A stretch of 64,000 nucleotides of DNA, taken from positions 95,961-159,960 of the forward strand of contig JACBFI010000001.1 in assembly GCA_013391385.1 (NCBI GenBank), written 5' to 3'. The notes under the pieces were generated by a model. The model searched no databases and was not told the origin of the DNA. It was given only the letters and a program-made list of their open reading frames with translations. Below, one piece after another: positions 32,249-41,540 of this stretch (positions are counted from its first letter, which is position 1; each line of letters starts with the position of its first letter). The DNA is from Sediminibacterium sp. Gen4 (lineage in GTDB: Bacteria; Bacteroidota; Bacteroidia; Chitinophagales; Chitinophagaceae). The position numbers were made by a program, and so were the translations under genes.

Positions 32249-34414
32249 TTATGCATTGATTTCCGTAGCTGCCATAGTGAATCTGATATCACCATAACTA
32301 ATTGTCTCGGGCAAATTTTCTTTTAAAAGCCGTAGACTTGCTTTACCATATTTTGCGATTGCCGCCTGGATCAGTTCTTGCTTGTTGGGGGATACAAAAT
32401 TAGTAATGTCCAGCTTCCCGGAAGAAATATAGTATGATAAATGTGTTTCTATGGTACTGATTGAAAGTGTTCTTTGTATTGCGACCTCCTCAATGCTCAT
32501 CCCTTTTTGATACAGATCCAGTGAAATCTTTTTAGTATCAGTTTCTCTTTCTCTGGGTAGTTTACTTTTCCGTTCCCGCTTGGGTTGTTTCAGCTCTATT
32601 CTGGTATCCAATCCATGTTCGTTGCAATAATCCTGTACCTGCGTTAAAAAAGCTTCGCCATACTTTTCAATTTTATAGACACCAAATCCCGATATCTTAC
32701 TCAGGTCTTCTGTTGTAAAAGGAAGATAGGTAGCCAGATCAATCAAACTGCTATCACTAAAAATCAAATAAGCGGGTACATTTTCTTCATGTGCTATTGT
32801 ATTACGCAGCTTTTTCAGTTGCTCAAATAATTCCTTTTCATATGGCAATTGCTGATAAACAACAGGCTCTTTAGTAGTGGTAGTGATCTGAATAGGTGCA
32901 TGTAAGAATACTTTTTCACCCTGAAATAAAACGCCCTTACTTTTTTCTGTGAGTTGTAATACGGGATACTGGTTATCGCTCATTTGCAAATAGCCACTCG
33001 ATAAAAGTTCACGGGTATAATGCATCCATTCATCTCTGGGTTTGTCTTTGCCAATACCATATACTTTCAACTCTTTATGCTCAGGTCTTATTTTCTCACT
33101 ATTACTTCCTCGCAACAAATCAACAATATACCCCAAACCGAATCTTTCATTCACGCGTGCTACGGCACTCATGATCTTCTGCGCTACAATGGTTTGATCA
33201 GATAATTCCGGTTTGTGAATACAGGTATCACAGGTACCACAATAATCGGGCGCCTGTTCTCCAAAATAATTGAGTAAGTATTTTCTTCTGCATTGTTTGG
33301 TTTCACAGAAAGCCACCATTTTATCGAGCTTATCCAAAAGAATTTTTGTTTGCTCCGGATTGTTATCGATCTGCGCAAAATTTTTCAACTTCATCACATC
33401 ACCGGGTCCATAGAATAAAATGGCTTCACTCGGTAACCCATCTCTTCCGGCTCTGCCTGTCTCTTGGTAATACCCTTCAATATTTTTAGGAAGATCAGCA
33501 TGAATCACATAACGCACATTACTTTTATTGATTCCCATACCAAAAGCAATGGTTGCGACCATGATATTGATATCATCTTTTAGAAACAAATCCTGTCGCT
33601 GATCGCGTGTTGTTTTATCCAATCCTGCGTGATACGCTTCTGCATTGAATCCATCTGCCTTCAAATCCTCTGCTAATTTTTCAGTTGCATTTCTACTCAA
33701 ACAATAAATGATACCGCTATCCTCTTTATGCTGTTCCAAATAATCTACCAATTCATCATAATAATTACGCTTGGGTTTCACATAATAGGTGATATTGGGT
33801 CGATTGAAACTGTTTTCAAAAACACGATAGTCTTTGAGTTGGAGTTGATCAATAATATCCCTTTTAGTCAGACCATCCGCAGTTGCAGTCAGCGCAATCA
33901 CCGGAACAGAAGGAAACTGAATTTTCAGTTCATGTAAAATGCGGTATTCCGGTCTGAAATCATGTCCCCACTGACTGATACAATGTGCTTCATCAATGGC
34001 AAATAAGGCGGGTGATGCTTGCTCTTTCAAAAACTGAAGCAGGTTGATCTCTGATCCCACCAAACGTTCCGGTGCTACATAGAGCAACTTCAATTCATTG
34101 TTACGCAACTGTTGTAAAATGGCTTCCCGCTCAGACGGATGTTGTGTACTGTTAAGAAAAGCCGCTTTAACGCCCGATAACAATAATGCATCTACCTGAT
34201 CTTTCATGAGTGCGATCAAGGGACTCACTACGATAGTCACCCCTTCCAGACACAATGCAGGTACCTGATAACACAAACTCTTACCACCACCCGTGGGCAT
34301 CAATACCACTGCATCTTTCCCACTTAGCAAATGATCAATGATCGCTTCCTGATTATGCCGGAACGAAGTATAACCAAAAACAGATTGTAAAATACTTGCA
34401 GGTTGTACCATCAT
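32249..34414 (-). CDS. recQ: ATP-dependent DNA helicase RecQ
   Basis: The 721-residue protein has motif I VVLMPTGGGKSLCYQVPAL, DEAH in FAIDEAHCISQWGHDFRPEY, motif VI HADLPKNIEGYYQETGRAGR, the zinc-binding region (CRRKYLLNYFGE and CGTCDTC), RQC, and an HRDC domain (LRNTIAHEENVPAYLIFSDSSL). A C-terminal HTH (SLDLYQKGMSIEEVAIQRTL) follows, as in many Bacteroidetes RecQ. It unwinds recombination and replication intermediates. Translation could start at either of two adjacent ATGs. Confidence 0.97.
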   Translation of the reverse strand: MMVQPASILQSVFGYTSFRHNQEAIIDHLLSGKDAVVLMPTGGGKSLCYQVPALCLEGVTIVVSPLIALMKDQVDALLLSGVKAAFLNSTQHPSEREAILQQLRNNELKLLYVAPERLVGSEINLLQFLKEQASPALFAIDEAHCISQWGHDFRPEYRILHELKIQFPSVPVIALTATADGLTKRDIIDQLQLKDYRVFENSFNRPNITYYVKPKRNYYDELVDYLEQHKEDSGIIYCLSRNATEKLAEDLKADGFNAEAYHAGLDKTTRDQRQDLFLKDDINIMVATIAFGMGINKSNVRYVIHADLPKNIEGYYQETGRAGRDGLPSEAILFYGPGDVMKLKNFAQIDNNPEQTKILLDKLDKMVAFCETKQCRRKYLLNYFGEQAPDYCGTCDTCIHKPELSDQTIVAQKIMSAVARVNERFGLGYIVDLLRGSNSEKIRPEHKELKVYGIGKDKPRDEWMHYTRELLSSGYLQMSDNQYPVLQLTEKSKGVLFQGEKVFLHAPIQITTTTKEPVVYQQLPYEKELFEQLKKLRNTIAHEENVPAYLIFSDSSLIDLATYLPFTTEDLSKISGFGVYKIEKYGEAFLTQVQDYCNEHGLDTRIELKQPKRERKSKLPRERETDTKKISLDLYQKGMSIEEVAIQRTLSISTIETHLSYYISSGKLDITNFVSPNKQELIQAAIAKYGKASLRLLKENLPETISYGDIRFTMAATEINA

Positions 34415-34506
34415 GAATACCTGAATTGATCAGATGCGCAAGATAAGGGCAGAAAGGTGAGGATGGCAATAGGTATTTTTACGCAATTTTTGCGAGGCTT
34501 GAAGCG

Positions 34507-34598
34507 ACAAGCCGCAAGCTACAAGCTACAAGTAAGGATCAAGCGGCAATATGTAATATTCAAAATTCCTTGTGGCTTGCGGCGTGTAGCTTGCAGCT
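34507..34598. repeat. Intergenic CAAGCTACAAG-type inverted repeat
   Basis: The arms 34507-34537 (CCGCAAGCTACAAGCTACAAG core) and 34568-34598 (CTTGTGGCTTGCGGCGTGTA) are imperfect inverted copies around an AT-rich loop. The left core is 21 bases, written here only as its recurring CAAGCTACAAG unit pattern. Related degenerate runs continue to 34690. It lies between recQ and the DUF1080 gene. Confidence 0.6.
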
Positions 34599-34690
34599 GT
34601 TCATGATTACTTGAATATTGCCCCTTACTCCTTCCTTGTTCTCCGAAGGAGTCCTTTGGACCTTGTTTCTTTATTCTTGTTTCTTGTTCC

Positions 34691-35461
34691 CTACAGTTCC
34701 CTCACCCAAATATTCCGATAACTCAACGGATTACCACCATCATTACCATGGTCTTGTAAAATCAAAGGTTCTTTATCGCCATGCTTTTTGTAGCTGGCCG
34801 GACCAATCCATTCTGTTCCTCCCTTGATCTCTACATTGTTTTGTACCAATACTCCATTGTGGAATACTGTGATGCGTGCTGGTGTTTGTATTTGTCCGTC
34901 TGCATAAAACTGTGGTGCAGTAAAAATCACATCATAAGATTGCCACTCTCCGGGTTTTCTGCTTGCATTCACCAGCGGAATATGTTGTTTGTAGATGCTG
35001 GCTGCTTGTCCGTTCACGTAGGTGGGATTATTATAAGAATCCAACACCTGCAGTTCATATTTCCCCATGAAGAAAATACCACTGTTACCGCGTGACTGTC
35101 CATTACCTGCAATCACCGCAGGTGCTTTCCATTCTATGTGCAACTGGCAACTACCAAAGCCTTGTTTGGTTTCAATATCACCCGACATTTTCACTACGGT
35201 CAATGATCCGTCTTTTTCAATTTTCCAACCGGGTTGTCCGCCACCTTTTTTTTGAAAACTGTTGAGGTCTTTTCCGTTAAAAAGTATAATCGCATCTGAA
35301 GGTGCATCTGCATTTGTTTTACCGGGCGTAACCACTGGGGGAACGGGCTCCCATTGTTCTGTTTTTTTAGATTCTTTCATCAGACTGTCTATATTCAGTC
35401 TTTGTGCCTGTGTAAGGGTTCCGCACAGAATGGCAGTCATCAGCAGTAGCTGTTTTTTCAT
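34691..35461 (-). CDS. Exported DUF1080 (3-keto-disaccharide hydrolase type) protein
   Basis: The 256-residue protein has a signal peptide ([20 protein letters not shown]). The jelly-roll starts at about 55 ([20 protein letters not shown]), with [32 protein letters not shown] and [15 protein letters not shown] as the family blocks, ending [14 protein letters not shown]. It is a periplasmic sugar-active or sugar-binding domain protein of the same family as 7101-7811. The conserved family residues look intact. Confidence 0.93.
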   Translation of the reverse strand: MKKQLLLMTAILCGTLTQAQRLNIDSLMKESKKTEQWEPVPPVVTPGKTNADAPSDAIILFNGKDLNSFQKKGGGQPGWKIEKDGSLTVVKMSGDIETKQGFGSCQLHIEWKAPAVIAGNGQSRGNSGIFFMGKYELQVLDSYNNPTYVNGQAASIYKQHIPLVNASRKPGEWQSYDVIFTAPQFYADGQIQTPARITVFHNGVLVQNNVEIKGGTEWIGPASYKKHGDKEPLILQDHGNDGGNPLSYRNIWVREL

Positions 35462-35534
35462 ATGTTCCTTGCTTTGTAGTTGATAAATGAGGGTATAATT
35501 TAAGAAGATTTTATGAGATACCCTGATCTGCTTT

Positions 35535-36488
35535 TTATGCAGCGGTTTCAGTTTGCTTCAGAACATGAATAGCAATACCTTTTTGCTGATCAGGCTCCTC
35601 TGGGTATTCATTTACTTGCAAGCGAATTCTTTGTGTGATATCATTCAAGGCTGTTATTCTTTGTACAGTGTATGGGATCGTATCCAACCCCGAAACAAAT
35701 TTTAAGATATAGTTATAGATACCAATGATATTACCCGCTAATACAGTAGTACCCGCTACCTGATTGGTGATCAAAAGTGATAATGCAATCACTACCATTA
35801 CCATCAATTCCATCATTCCAAAATTCCATGCTTCCTGATCACTGATTCGTATTTGCCATTTACGAAGATTATTGAAATGTTTGCGAATAGCATTGGAATC
35901 ACCGGAAGAAATAACATTGACTTGTTTTTCTAACTCGTCATTCTTCAGTTGCGTCAAACGTTTCATTTTCTTGCCATAAAAATAACTGATGGCCATAACA
36001 GGCAAGAGTATAGCGAGACAAAGCAGTACAACTGAGGATTGATAAAAGAATAGTAAGATCATAGACCCCAGAATATTATAGACTGCCTCAATGATATATA
36101 CCAGATCGAATTCCAGAAAATCTACAAACTCTCTGGCAAGCGTTGAGTGAGCACTTAGTTTAGAAACTTCTTTGGCTTTTATTTTTCGCGAAAGAAAATG
36201 AGTCACTAGTGAAGTATAAATAGCAGAATAGGTACGGGTATCATAACGATGTCGAATAGTACCAATTACCAACCATACAAAATGTACCAATGACAATAAT
36301 ATCAATCCTCTGTAGGAATGTTCCATCAAATCATTGATCGCCATTCCCAGAAAAAAAGGACGTAATAAAGCCCCTGTCATTTCCAATGAAAACAACACAT
36401 AGGTAATGCCTAATCTCATTTTGTGCGCTTGCACCAACTTACCCAAAACATTCATTCTAATCATACACATCAGTTCATTACAATACAT
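35535..36488 (-). CDS. ABC-type six-helix membrane domain protein without ATPase
   Basis: The product has up to 317 residues; an internal Met12 (36455) is a plausible alternative start. It has six hydrophobic helices in the arrangement of an ABC exporter membrane domain (ABC_membrane_6 type): for example [56 protein letters not shown] and [19 protein letters not shown]. The coupling-helix region [20 protein letters not shown] is recognisable. There is no Walker A or ABC signature anywhere in it, and no ATPase gene is adjacent. It is the last gene of the SET/ATP-grasp run, 74 bp after the fusion gene. Confidence 0.75.
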   Translation of the reverse strand: MYCNELMCMIRMNVLGKLVQAHKMRLGITYVLFSLEMTGALLRPFFLGMAINDLMEHSYRGLILLSLVHFVWLVIGTIRHRYDTRTYSAIYTSLVTHFLSRKIKAKEVSKLSAHSTLAREFVDFLEFDLVYIIEAVYNILGSMILLFFYQSSVVLLCLAILLPVMAISYFYGKKMKRLTQLKNDELEKQVNVISSGDSNAIRKHFNNLRKWQIRISDQEAWNFGMMELMVMVVIALSLLITNQVAGTTVLAGNIIGIYNYILKFVSGLDTIPYTVQRITALNDITQRIRLQVNEYPEEPDQQKGIAIHVLKQTETAA

Positions 36489-36562
36489 TCACAATCGCCT
36501 GTATCAGACCATTGAAGCAAAAAAATTGGGTTAGTAGTTGGACAATTGAACCAGCGCTTCGT

Positions 36563-38029
36563 TTAAGAACGACGAGTACTTTCTCTTTGTGTTATGGTAT
36601 TACTCGTTGTGCCGGTGATCCGTTTTCTGCAGTTGGTGGAACCGCATTGGCATTCAAATGGCTCCATGTGTTCATCCAAGAATGTGGCGTAATCGAGGGT
36701 TAGTTCTTCACCTTTTTCTATGTGTCGGATGGCGATGACATTCAAGCCATCATAAGCAGTATTTGGTTGGCAACTGTGGTTTTGCGGAGCCCATGCTGCC
36801 GGATCATTATCCCAGAGCAAAAATACTTCATTGCTTACCGGATAAGCATAGCGACGAAAAATTTCTTTTTCAACATCATTCCAATGTGTTTCTACATGAC
36901 GTTTTGTGACCATGCGTTGAGACTGTTCTTCGCCCATGAAAATCACTTCATTACACATGATAGATCGTGTTGCATAAATACCGAAACCGGACAATGCATT
37001 TCCTTTGATCTGATATTTTTTCTGCATGCGTAAGTGACGTGAAATTCCTTCTTCAATCATTTTTTTTAAAAATCCGGCCTGACCAATTCCATCATATTGT
37101 AAAATATAATCTGCCGATCCTTCATATCCATCTGTATAAAAAACAGAACAGGTAAAATTGATTTCCAGGAAATACAACTGCTGATTTGCATCCATTCTAA
37201 AATCCAATCTCGCATAGCCCACGCCATTGAACCCTTTGAAGATCTTAATAGCAGCTTCTTTTAACGCATCACTGATTCTAGTATCCTTACAAGGAATATT
37301 GGCAGAAGGATGTAAGGCTGATGTTTTTAATGCATAGGTCTTGAATTGATACCCTTCCGGAAAAATAAATTCAACCGGTTGAAAAGCCGTAGCGGTTTTT
37401 CCATTGGCATCAGCCATCACTAAAACCGTGAACTCTCTTCCTTCAATATATTGTTCGATCAATAACTGTGGATATTCCGGCAATAATAGTTGTACCTGTT
37501 GCAACAACTCTTCTCTATTGTGTACCAGGGAATGTTCATCAATGCCAAGACTGTCTCCCGCTTTAGAAGGTTTCACAAACAATGGAAAAGGAATATCAAT
37601 CGTATTCAAATCATTTAAATCATTCACCAGTGCATAAGCCGGTGTAGCAACGCCCTCGCAATAAGCCAAATACTTCATGATCTCTTTGGATGGATCATAC
37701 AATTTGGTATTAGGTCCTGTGTATGGTAGTCCTAATAACTCCAAAGTATAGATTACGTCAATGGAAGGAACTTCCCATTCCAGATAGCCTTCACAAAGGT
37801 TGATGAATACATCATAATTTTTGTATTGTAACGCTTTCAGCTGTTTGTAGGTAGTGAGTTTATTGAGAAATATATGATCTACCTCTGCACCGGGGAGTAA
37901 CGAAGAAAGATCTCTTGGCGGATCATAATTTTTATAATCAACATTGGTAGTGCTGTAATCGGGTTGCAGTACACAAATTTTTTTGCCTTTTGCCCAGTTG
38001 TTGTTTGCTGTATCTGCTGTTGTTTTCAC
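36563..38029 (-). CDS. ATP-grasp ligase fused to a SET domain
   Basis: The product has 488 residues. Residues 15-325 form a D-Ala-D-Ala-ligase-like ATP-grasp: K153 in PLFVKPSKAGDSLGI, IEQYIEGREF at 191, and the metal site ARLDFRMD with FLEIN (E289, N291). Residues 335-470 are a SET domain: SGFGIYA at 347, NHSCQPN at 417, GEELTLDY at 440 and a post-SET CQCGSTNCRK zinc cluster at 460. ATP-grasp enzymes join a carboxylate to an amine or thiol, and SET domains methylate lysine side chains or other amines using SAM. The fusion implies that both acts target one product. It sits 10 bp after the stand-alone ATP-grasp gene. Confidence 0.88.
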   Translation of the reverse strand: MKTTADTANNNWAKGKKICVLQPDYSTTNVDYKNYDPPRDLSSLLPGAEVDHIFLNKLTTYKQLKALQYKNYDVFINLCEGYLEWEVPSIDVIYTLELLGLPYTGPNTKLYDPSKEIMKYLAYCEGVATPAYALVNDLNDLNTIDIPFPLFVKPSKAGDSLGIDEHSLVHNREELLQQVQLLLPEYPQLLIEQYIEGREFTVLVMADANGKTATAFQPVEFIFPEGYQFKTYALKTSALHPSANIPCKDTRISDALKEAAIKIFKGFNGVGYARLDFRMDANQQLYFLEINFTCSVFYTDGYEGSADYILQYDGIGQAGFLKKMIEEGISRHLRMQKKYQIKGNALSGFGIYATRSIMCNEVIFMGEEQSQRMVTKRHVETHWNDVEKEIFRRYAYPVSNEVFLLWDNDPAAWAPQNHSCQPNTAYDGLNVIAIRHIEKGEELTLDYATFLDEHMEPFECQCGSTNCRKRITGTTSNTITQRESTRRS

Positions 38030-38039
38030 GAAACTTTAT

Positions 38040-39194
38040 TTAATATCCTGCATACACTGGAGCCATTTGGTATTTCTCCGTTTGTTTTAATTGATAACGT
38101 TTCACCGCTTCTGTAAGAATGTTTTGTATCAGCGTAGTAAAACTTTCTTCATTCACTTTTAAGATGGCACCGATAGAGGTGTAATCTTCATCCTCACTCA
38201 ATCCGCATTGCGCATTCACTTCGAGTACATACAATTCTCCGGTATTAGCATCTTGTCGGATATCCACTCTTGTATAACCCGTTCCTTTTACTGACAGGAA
38301 TGCAGCCAGACTCAGTGCTTTTATTTGGTCTTGAAGTGATGTAGGCGCTTTTTGGTATTCATAAAAATTTTCATCGGAAGGCATGGGTGTTTCTTCTTCA
38401 TAGATCTCCCATAAACGATCGAATGACAGGAATTTTTCTTTTTCCGGAAGAGAAGGATGAAATACTCTTTCCACTGCATCATACACCCTGCAGTGATCCG
38501 GTTCATACCAAGAACCTACAATCATGGTTGTGAATTCGGGACCCTGAATAAATTGTTCTGCTATGATTCCATCAGCTGCCAAATTCCATCCACGGTAGCC
38601 TTTGAACATTTGCATCACTTGCTCTTTCAGCTCTTGTTCATTACTCACCACATTGCGAATACCCACGCCCATGCTACCACCGGAAACAGCAGGTTTTACA
38701 ATTAAGGGAGACCCCAATGCTTCCACTACTTGTTTGGTGGCATCTTCCGGTAACAAAATGGTTTTCCATGCTGCGGTAGCAACGCCTGCTGCATCAAATG
38801 CTTTTTTCATTGGGATTTTAGAAGTGGTGATCCGATAAAAATATTCATCTGCACCTGTATAGATCAAACCCGAGGATGCCAACAACTGTACCACTGAAAT
38901 ACCCGGTGTTCCATTGATTTCATCACCATCACAAAGATTGAGTACAATAGGAAAACTTTTTCCGTTTTGTTTTTCATCCTGAATAGTTGCGATGATGGTT
39001 GCATAATCTTCCATTGTTACCGGCTGCCATTGCCAATCCATATTCAATGCAGCAAAAACACGTGTATACTCACCAATACTCTGTGAAAAATCGTAGTAAT
39101 AATCAATGTTTGGATCATTTGTTACCAAAGAAGGAGCCAGTACCCAAATCTTTAAACGACTGTATTCTTCTGCAGTTAATAAATTCATCAACAT
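38040..39194 (-). CDS. ATP-grasp ligase (D-Ala-D-Ala ligase-like)
   Basis: The 384-residue cytoplasmic enzyme has a pre-ATP-grasp domain (1-115), then K167 in SPLIVKPAVSGGSMGVG, E213 in IIAEQFIQGPEF, and the metal-binding TRVDIRQD (D311) and LEVNAQCGLSEDED (E325, N327). All key residues are present. It is longer than D-alanine ligase (about 310-350) and carries an insert at 240-285. It is too diverged to be the cell-wall Ddl enzyme. It is 7 bp after the small SET gene and 10 bp before the ATP-grasp-SET fusion, so it works in the same pathway. The substrate is unknown. Confidence 0.88.
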   Translation of the reverse strand: MLMNLLTAEEYSRLKIWVLAPSLVTNDPNIDYYYDFSQSIGEYTRVFAALNMDWQWQPVTMEDYATIIATIQDEKQNGKSFPIVLNLCDGDEINGTPGISVVQLLASSGLIYTGADEYFYRITTSKIPMKKAFDAAGVATAAWKTILLPEDATKQVVEALGSPLIVKPAVSGGSMGVGIRNVVSNEQELKEQVMQMFKGYRGWNLAADGIIAEQFIQGPEFTTMIVGSWYEPDHCRVYDAVERVFHPSLPEKEKFLSFDRLWEIYEEETPMPSDENFYEYQKAPTSLQDQIKALSLAAFLSVKGTGYTRVDIRQDANTGELYVLEVNAQCGLSEDEDYTSIGAILKVNEESFTTLIQNILTEAVKRYQLKQTEKYQMAPVYAGY

Positions 39195-39201
39195 GTAAAT
39201 C

Positions 39202-39696
39202 TTATCTGTTTTTCAATTGCAGGTGTATAAATGAATTCAAACGATAGGCTTGCAAAATTTCTTCTCTCAATGCAGCAGCACCTTCAATAATACCTAAACA
39301 ATTTTTAGCGCCACAAGTACAGTTAAATGCACTCGCCATCTTCCATTCTGTAGAGGGATAAAAAAATACCATTTCATCATCCGGTTGAACTGCCTTCAAC
39401 GCTATCAATTGTAAATTATCTGTATCAAAGAATACATTGGGATCACAACTATGATTGGTATACTGCAAACATTCTGGTGATAATAGGATGTGTTTTTTCA
39501 AACCCAATTGTAAAGTTTTATAACTAGGCGTATCTACAATTTCAGCAGCACCGAATTCACAAATGATTTCTCCCTGATCAAAAAAAGCAGTGGCGTGTAA
39601 AGAAAATTGTCCAGTTGCGGGGTTTCTAACTACCCTTGCAAAATCTACCCGATCATTCTTGAGCGGTTCGGGAATCACGAGTGGGAGTGGTATCAT
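39202..39696 (-). CDS. Stand-alone SET-domain methyltransferase
   Basis: The 164-residue protein is one SET domain: ATGQFSLHATAFFDQGEII at the start, TNHSCDPNVFF (the SAM/pseudoknot motif), DDEMVFFYPSTEW in place of the usual GEELTxDY, and a post-SET cluster CTCGAKNCLG. The conserved Asn-His-Ser-Cys and Tyr are present. It is first in the four-gene minus-strand run. SET proteins in bacteria are uncommon outside chlamydiae and a few phyla; a protein or peptide lysine target is inferred. Confidence 0.87.
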   Translation of the reverse strand: MIPLPLVIPEPLKNDRVDFARVVRNPATGQFSLHATAFFDQGEIICEFGAAEIVDTPSYKTLQLGLKKHILLSPECLQYTNHSCDPNVFFDTDNLQLIALKAVQPDDEMVFFYPSTEWKMASAFNCTCGAKNCLGIIEGAAALREEILQAYRLNSFIHLQLKNR

Positions 39697-39852
39697 GCCG
39701 GGTTTATCGTTGGTTGCTTAAAGTTCTCCAATAGAACAGTATACCTGTATGAATTACAACGTTTATTAGTCCACATTTTGAATATGAATTATCAACAATG
39801 AACAGCTTGTTACAGGATTTGATAACTTGCCGGTAAAGAATCACTGACCATT

Positions 39853-40326
39853 ATGCCACAACATACCCCGGAACAAGCATTTGCTGCATTGAACCTGAGC
39901 TTACCTCCCGCTCCTGAACCGCTCGGCGTGTATAAGCCTTGCTTAGTAGATGGCGAGTACCTGTATTTATCCGGACACGGTACTTTACAAAATGATGGTA
40001 GCTGGATTGTAGGTATTGTTGGATTGGACATGGACAAAGAAGCGGCTAAACTGGCGGCCCGACAAGTAGGATTGGCCATGATTGCCACCATTAAAAAAAA
40101 CATAGGGAGTCTTGATAAAATCAAGCGTGTGATCAAAGTTTTAGGGATGGTTAATGCTGTTCAGGGTTTTGCAGATCATCCTTTTGTGATCAATGGTTGT
40201 AGTGAATTGTTTGCTGCGATCTGGGGACCCGATAATGGTATTGGAGTGAGAAGTGCCGTAGGCATGAGCTCCTTACCTGGAAATATTCCTGTTGAAATTG
40301 AAGCCATTTTTGAACTACATGTATGA
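39853..40326 (+). CDS. RidA (YjgF/YER057c) family enamine/imine deaminase-like protein
   Basis: The 157-residue protein fits the longer RidA-like subgroup: LYLSGHGTLQNDGSWIVGIV, AARQVGLAMIATIKKNIGSL, and the late block FVINGCSELFAAIWGPDNGI followed by VRSAVGMSSLPGNIPVEIEA, where the family Arg sits. RidA hydrolyses reactive 2-aminoacrylate-type enamines released by PLP enzymes. Here its stop overlaps by 4 bp the start of a PLP enzyme of the D-serine dehydratase/D-threonine aldolase fold, a very fitting partner. It is divergent from the SET/ATP-grasp genes (156-bp gap). Confidence 0.93.
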   Translation: MPQHTPEQAFAALNLSLPPAPEPLGVYKPCLVDGEYLYLSGHGTLQNDGSWIVGIVGLDMDKEAAKLAARQVGLAMIATIKKNIGSLDKIKRVIKVLGMVNAVQGFADHPFVINGCSELFAAIWGPDNGIGVRSAVGMSSLPGNIPVEIEAIFELHV

Positions 40327-41441
40327 ACAATCATCAAGATACCTGGTATACCATAACTGATCCATCTGTATTGGATACACCCGCTTTATTGGTTTATCCT
40401 GAACGGGTACAATACAATATTGATGCGGCTATTCGTTTGGTAGGCAACCCTTCAAGACTCAGACCACATATCAAAACACATAAAACAAAAGAAGTTACTG
40501 AGTTATTGATGCGTTCAGGAGTAGAACAATTCAAATGTGCTACCATTGCTGAAGCAGAGTTATTGGGAATCTGTAAAGCAAGAGATGTGTTACTGGCATA
40601 CCAACCTGTTGGACCTAAGTTGAAACGTTTTCTTTCACTCATCGCACATTATCCTGATACACAGTATGCATGTTTGACCGATACGATTGCTGCTGCACAA
40701 GAAATAGCACTTGCTGCCCAAGAAGCGAATATTGTTCTTACTGTTTATATCGATCTGAATGTGGGAATGAACAGAACCGGTATTGCACCGGAAGTTGCAT
40801 TGAGTCTAGTTGATTTTTGTCTACAACAATCATCTATTCAACTTGCCGGATTGCATGCTTATGATGGACATATCCGTCATCCTGACCCCATAGAAAGAAA
40901 ACAAATTTGTGATGCTGCATTTGCTAGAACAAAGGCTTTACAAAAAAAGATACAAGACCAATATGGCATCACACTATCTATCATTGCCGGCGGTAGTCCC
41001 AGTTTCCCCATTCATGCACAAAGAGAAAACATGGTTTGCAGTCCCGGTACATTTGTGTATTGGGATCATGGTTATGCTTCTCTGTTTCCCGAACAGCCTT
41101 TTATTCCTGCAGCATTGGTTTTAACAAGAATCATTTCTTTACCTGCTCCCGGAATGATCTGTACAGATCTTGGACATAAATCCATTGCGGCTGAAAACCC
41201 ATTGGAGAAAAGAGTCGTTTTTTTAAATGCTCCGGAATTAAAAGCTGTTTCACAAAGTGAGGAACATTTGGTGTTGGCAGCACCGGAAAATCATACTTAC
41301 CGACCCGGTGATATTTTATATGGATTACCGATGCATATTTGTCCAACCTGTGCTTTATATGAAAGAGCGATCACAATTATCGATCATCAAAAAGCCGGGG
41401 AATGGATGATTACTGCACGCGATAGAAAAATTCAATACTGA
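40323..41441 (+). CDS. PLP enzyme of the D-threonine aldolase/D-serine dehydratase family
   Basis: The 372-residue protein is a fold-type III PLP enzyme. RPHIKTHKTKEV at 47-58 holds the PLP lysine. VYIDLNVGMNRTGIAP and LAGLHAYDGHIRHPDP line the barrel, and GGSPSFP binds phosphate. The C-terminal metal site is MHICPTC, with H338 and C340. A His-x-Cys pair is that of zinc D-serine dehydratase (DSD1 type), whereas D-threonine aldolases have His-x-Asp. Dehydratase chemistry is therefore favoured and would make aminoacrylate for the overlapping RidA. The amino acid substrate is not certain. Confidence 0.88.
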   Translation: MNNHQDTWYTITDPSVLDTPALLVYPERVQYNIDAAIRLVGNPSRLRPHIKTHKTKEVTELLMRSGVEQFKCATIAEAELLGICKARDVLLAYQPVGPKLKRFLSLIAHYPDTQYACLTDTIAAAQEIALAAQEANIVLTVYIDLNVGMNRTGIAPEVALSLVDFCLQQSSIQLAGLHAYDGHIRHPDPIERKQICDAAFARTKALQKKIQDQYGITLSIIAGGSPSFPIHAQRENMVCSPGTFVYWDHGYASLFPEQPFIPAALVLTRIISLPAPGMICTDLGHKSIAAENPLEKRVVFLNAPELKAVSQSEEHLVLAAPENHTYRPGDILYGLPMHICPTCALYERAITIIDHQKAGEWMITARDRKIQY

Positions 41442-41481
41442 GCACAAGCTACCGCTATAACCAACTATAAATCAATTAATA

Positions 41482-41513
41482 TTTGGTTCAGTACCAAACT
41501 GGCATCCTATTTG
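41482..41513 (+). promoter_or_regulatory. Promoter of the Gly/Asn-rich secreted protein gene
   Basis: TTTG (41482-41485), a 20-bp spacer and CCTATTTG (41506-41513) fit the -33/-7 layout with a six-of-eight -7 match. The start codon is at 41541. Confidence 0.45.
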
Positions 41514-41540
41514 CACTATATAGGTATAAAACTTTAAAAT

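Noticed and set aside
38040-39194. Assignment of the ATP-grasp protein as the cell-wall D-Ala-D-Ala ligase Ddl
   Set aside because: It is longer, has an insert at 240-285, and lies with SET genes rather than mur/fts genes.
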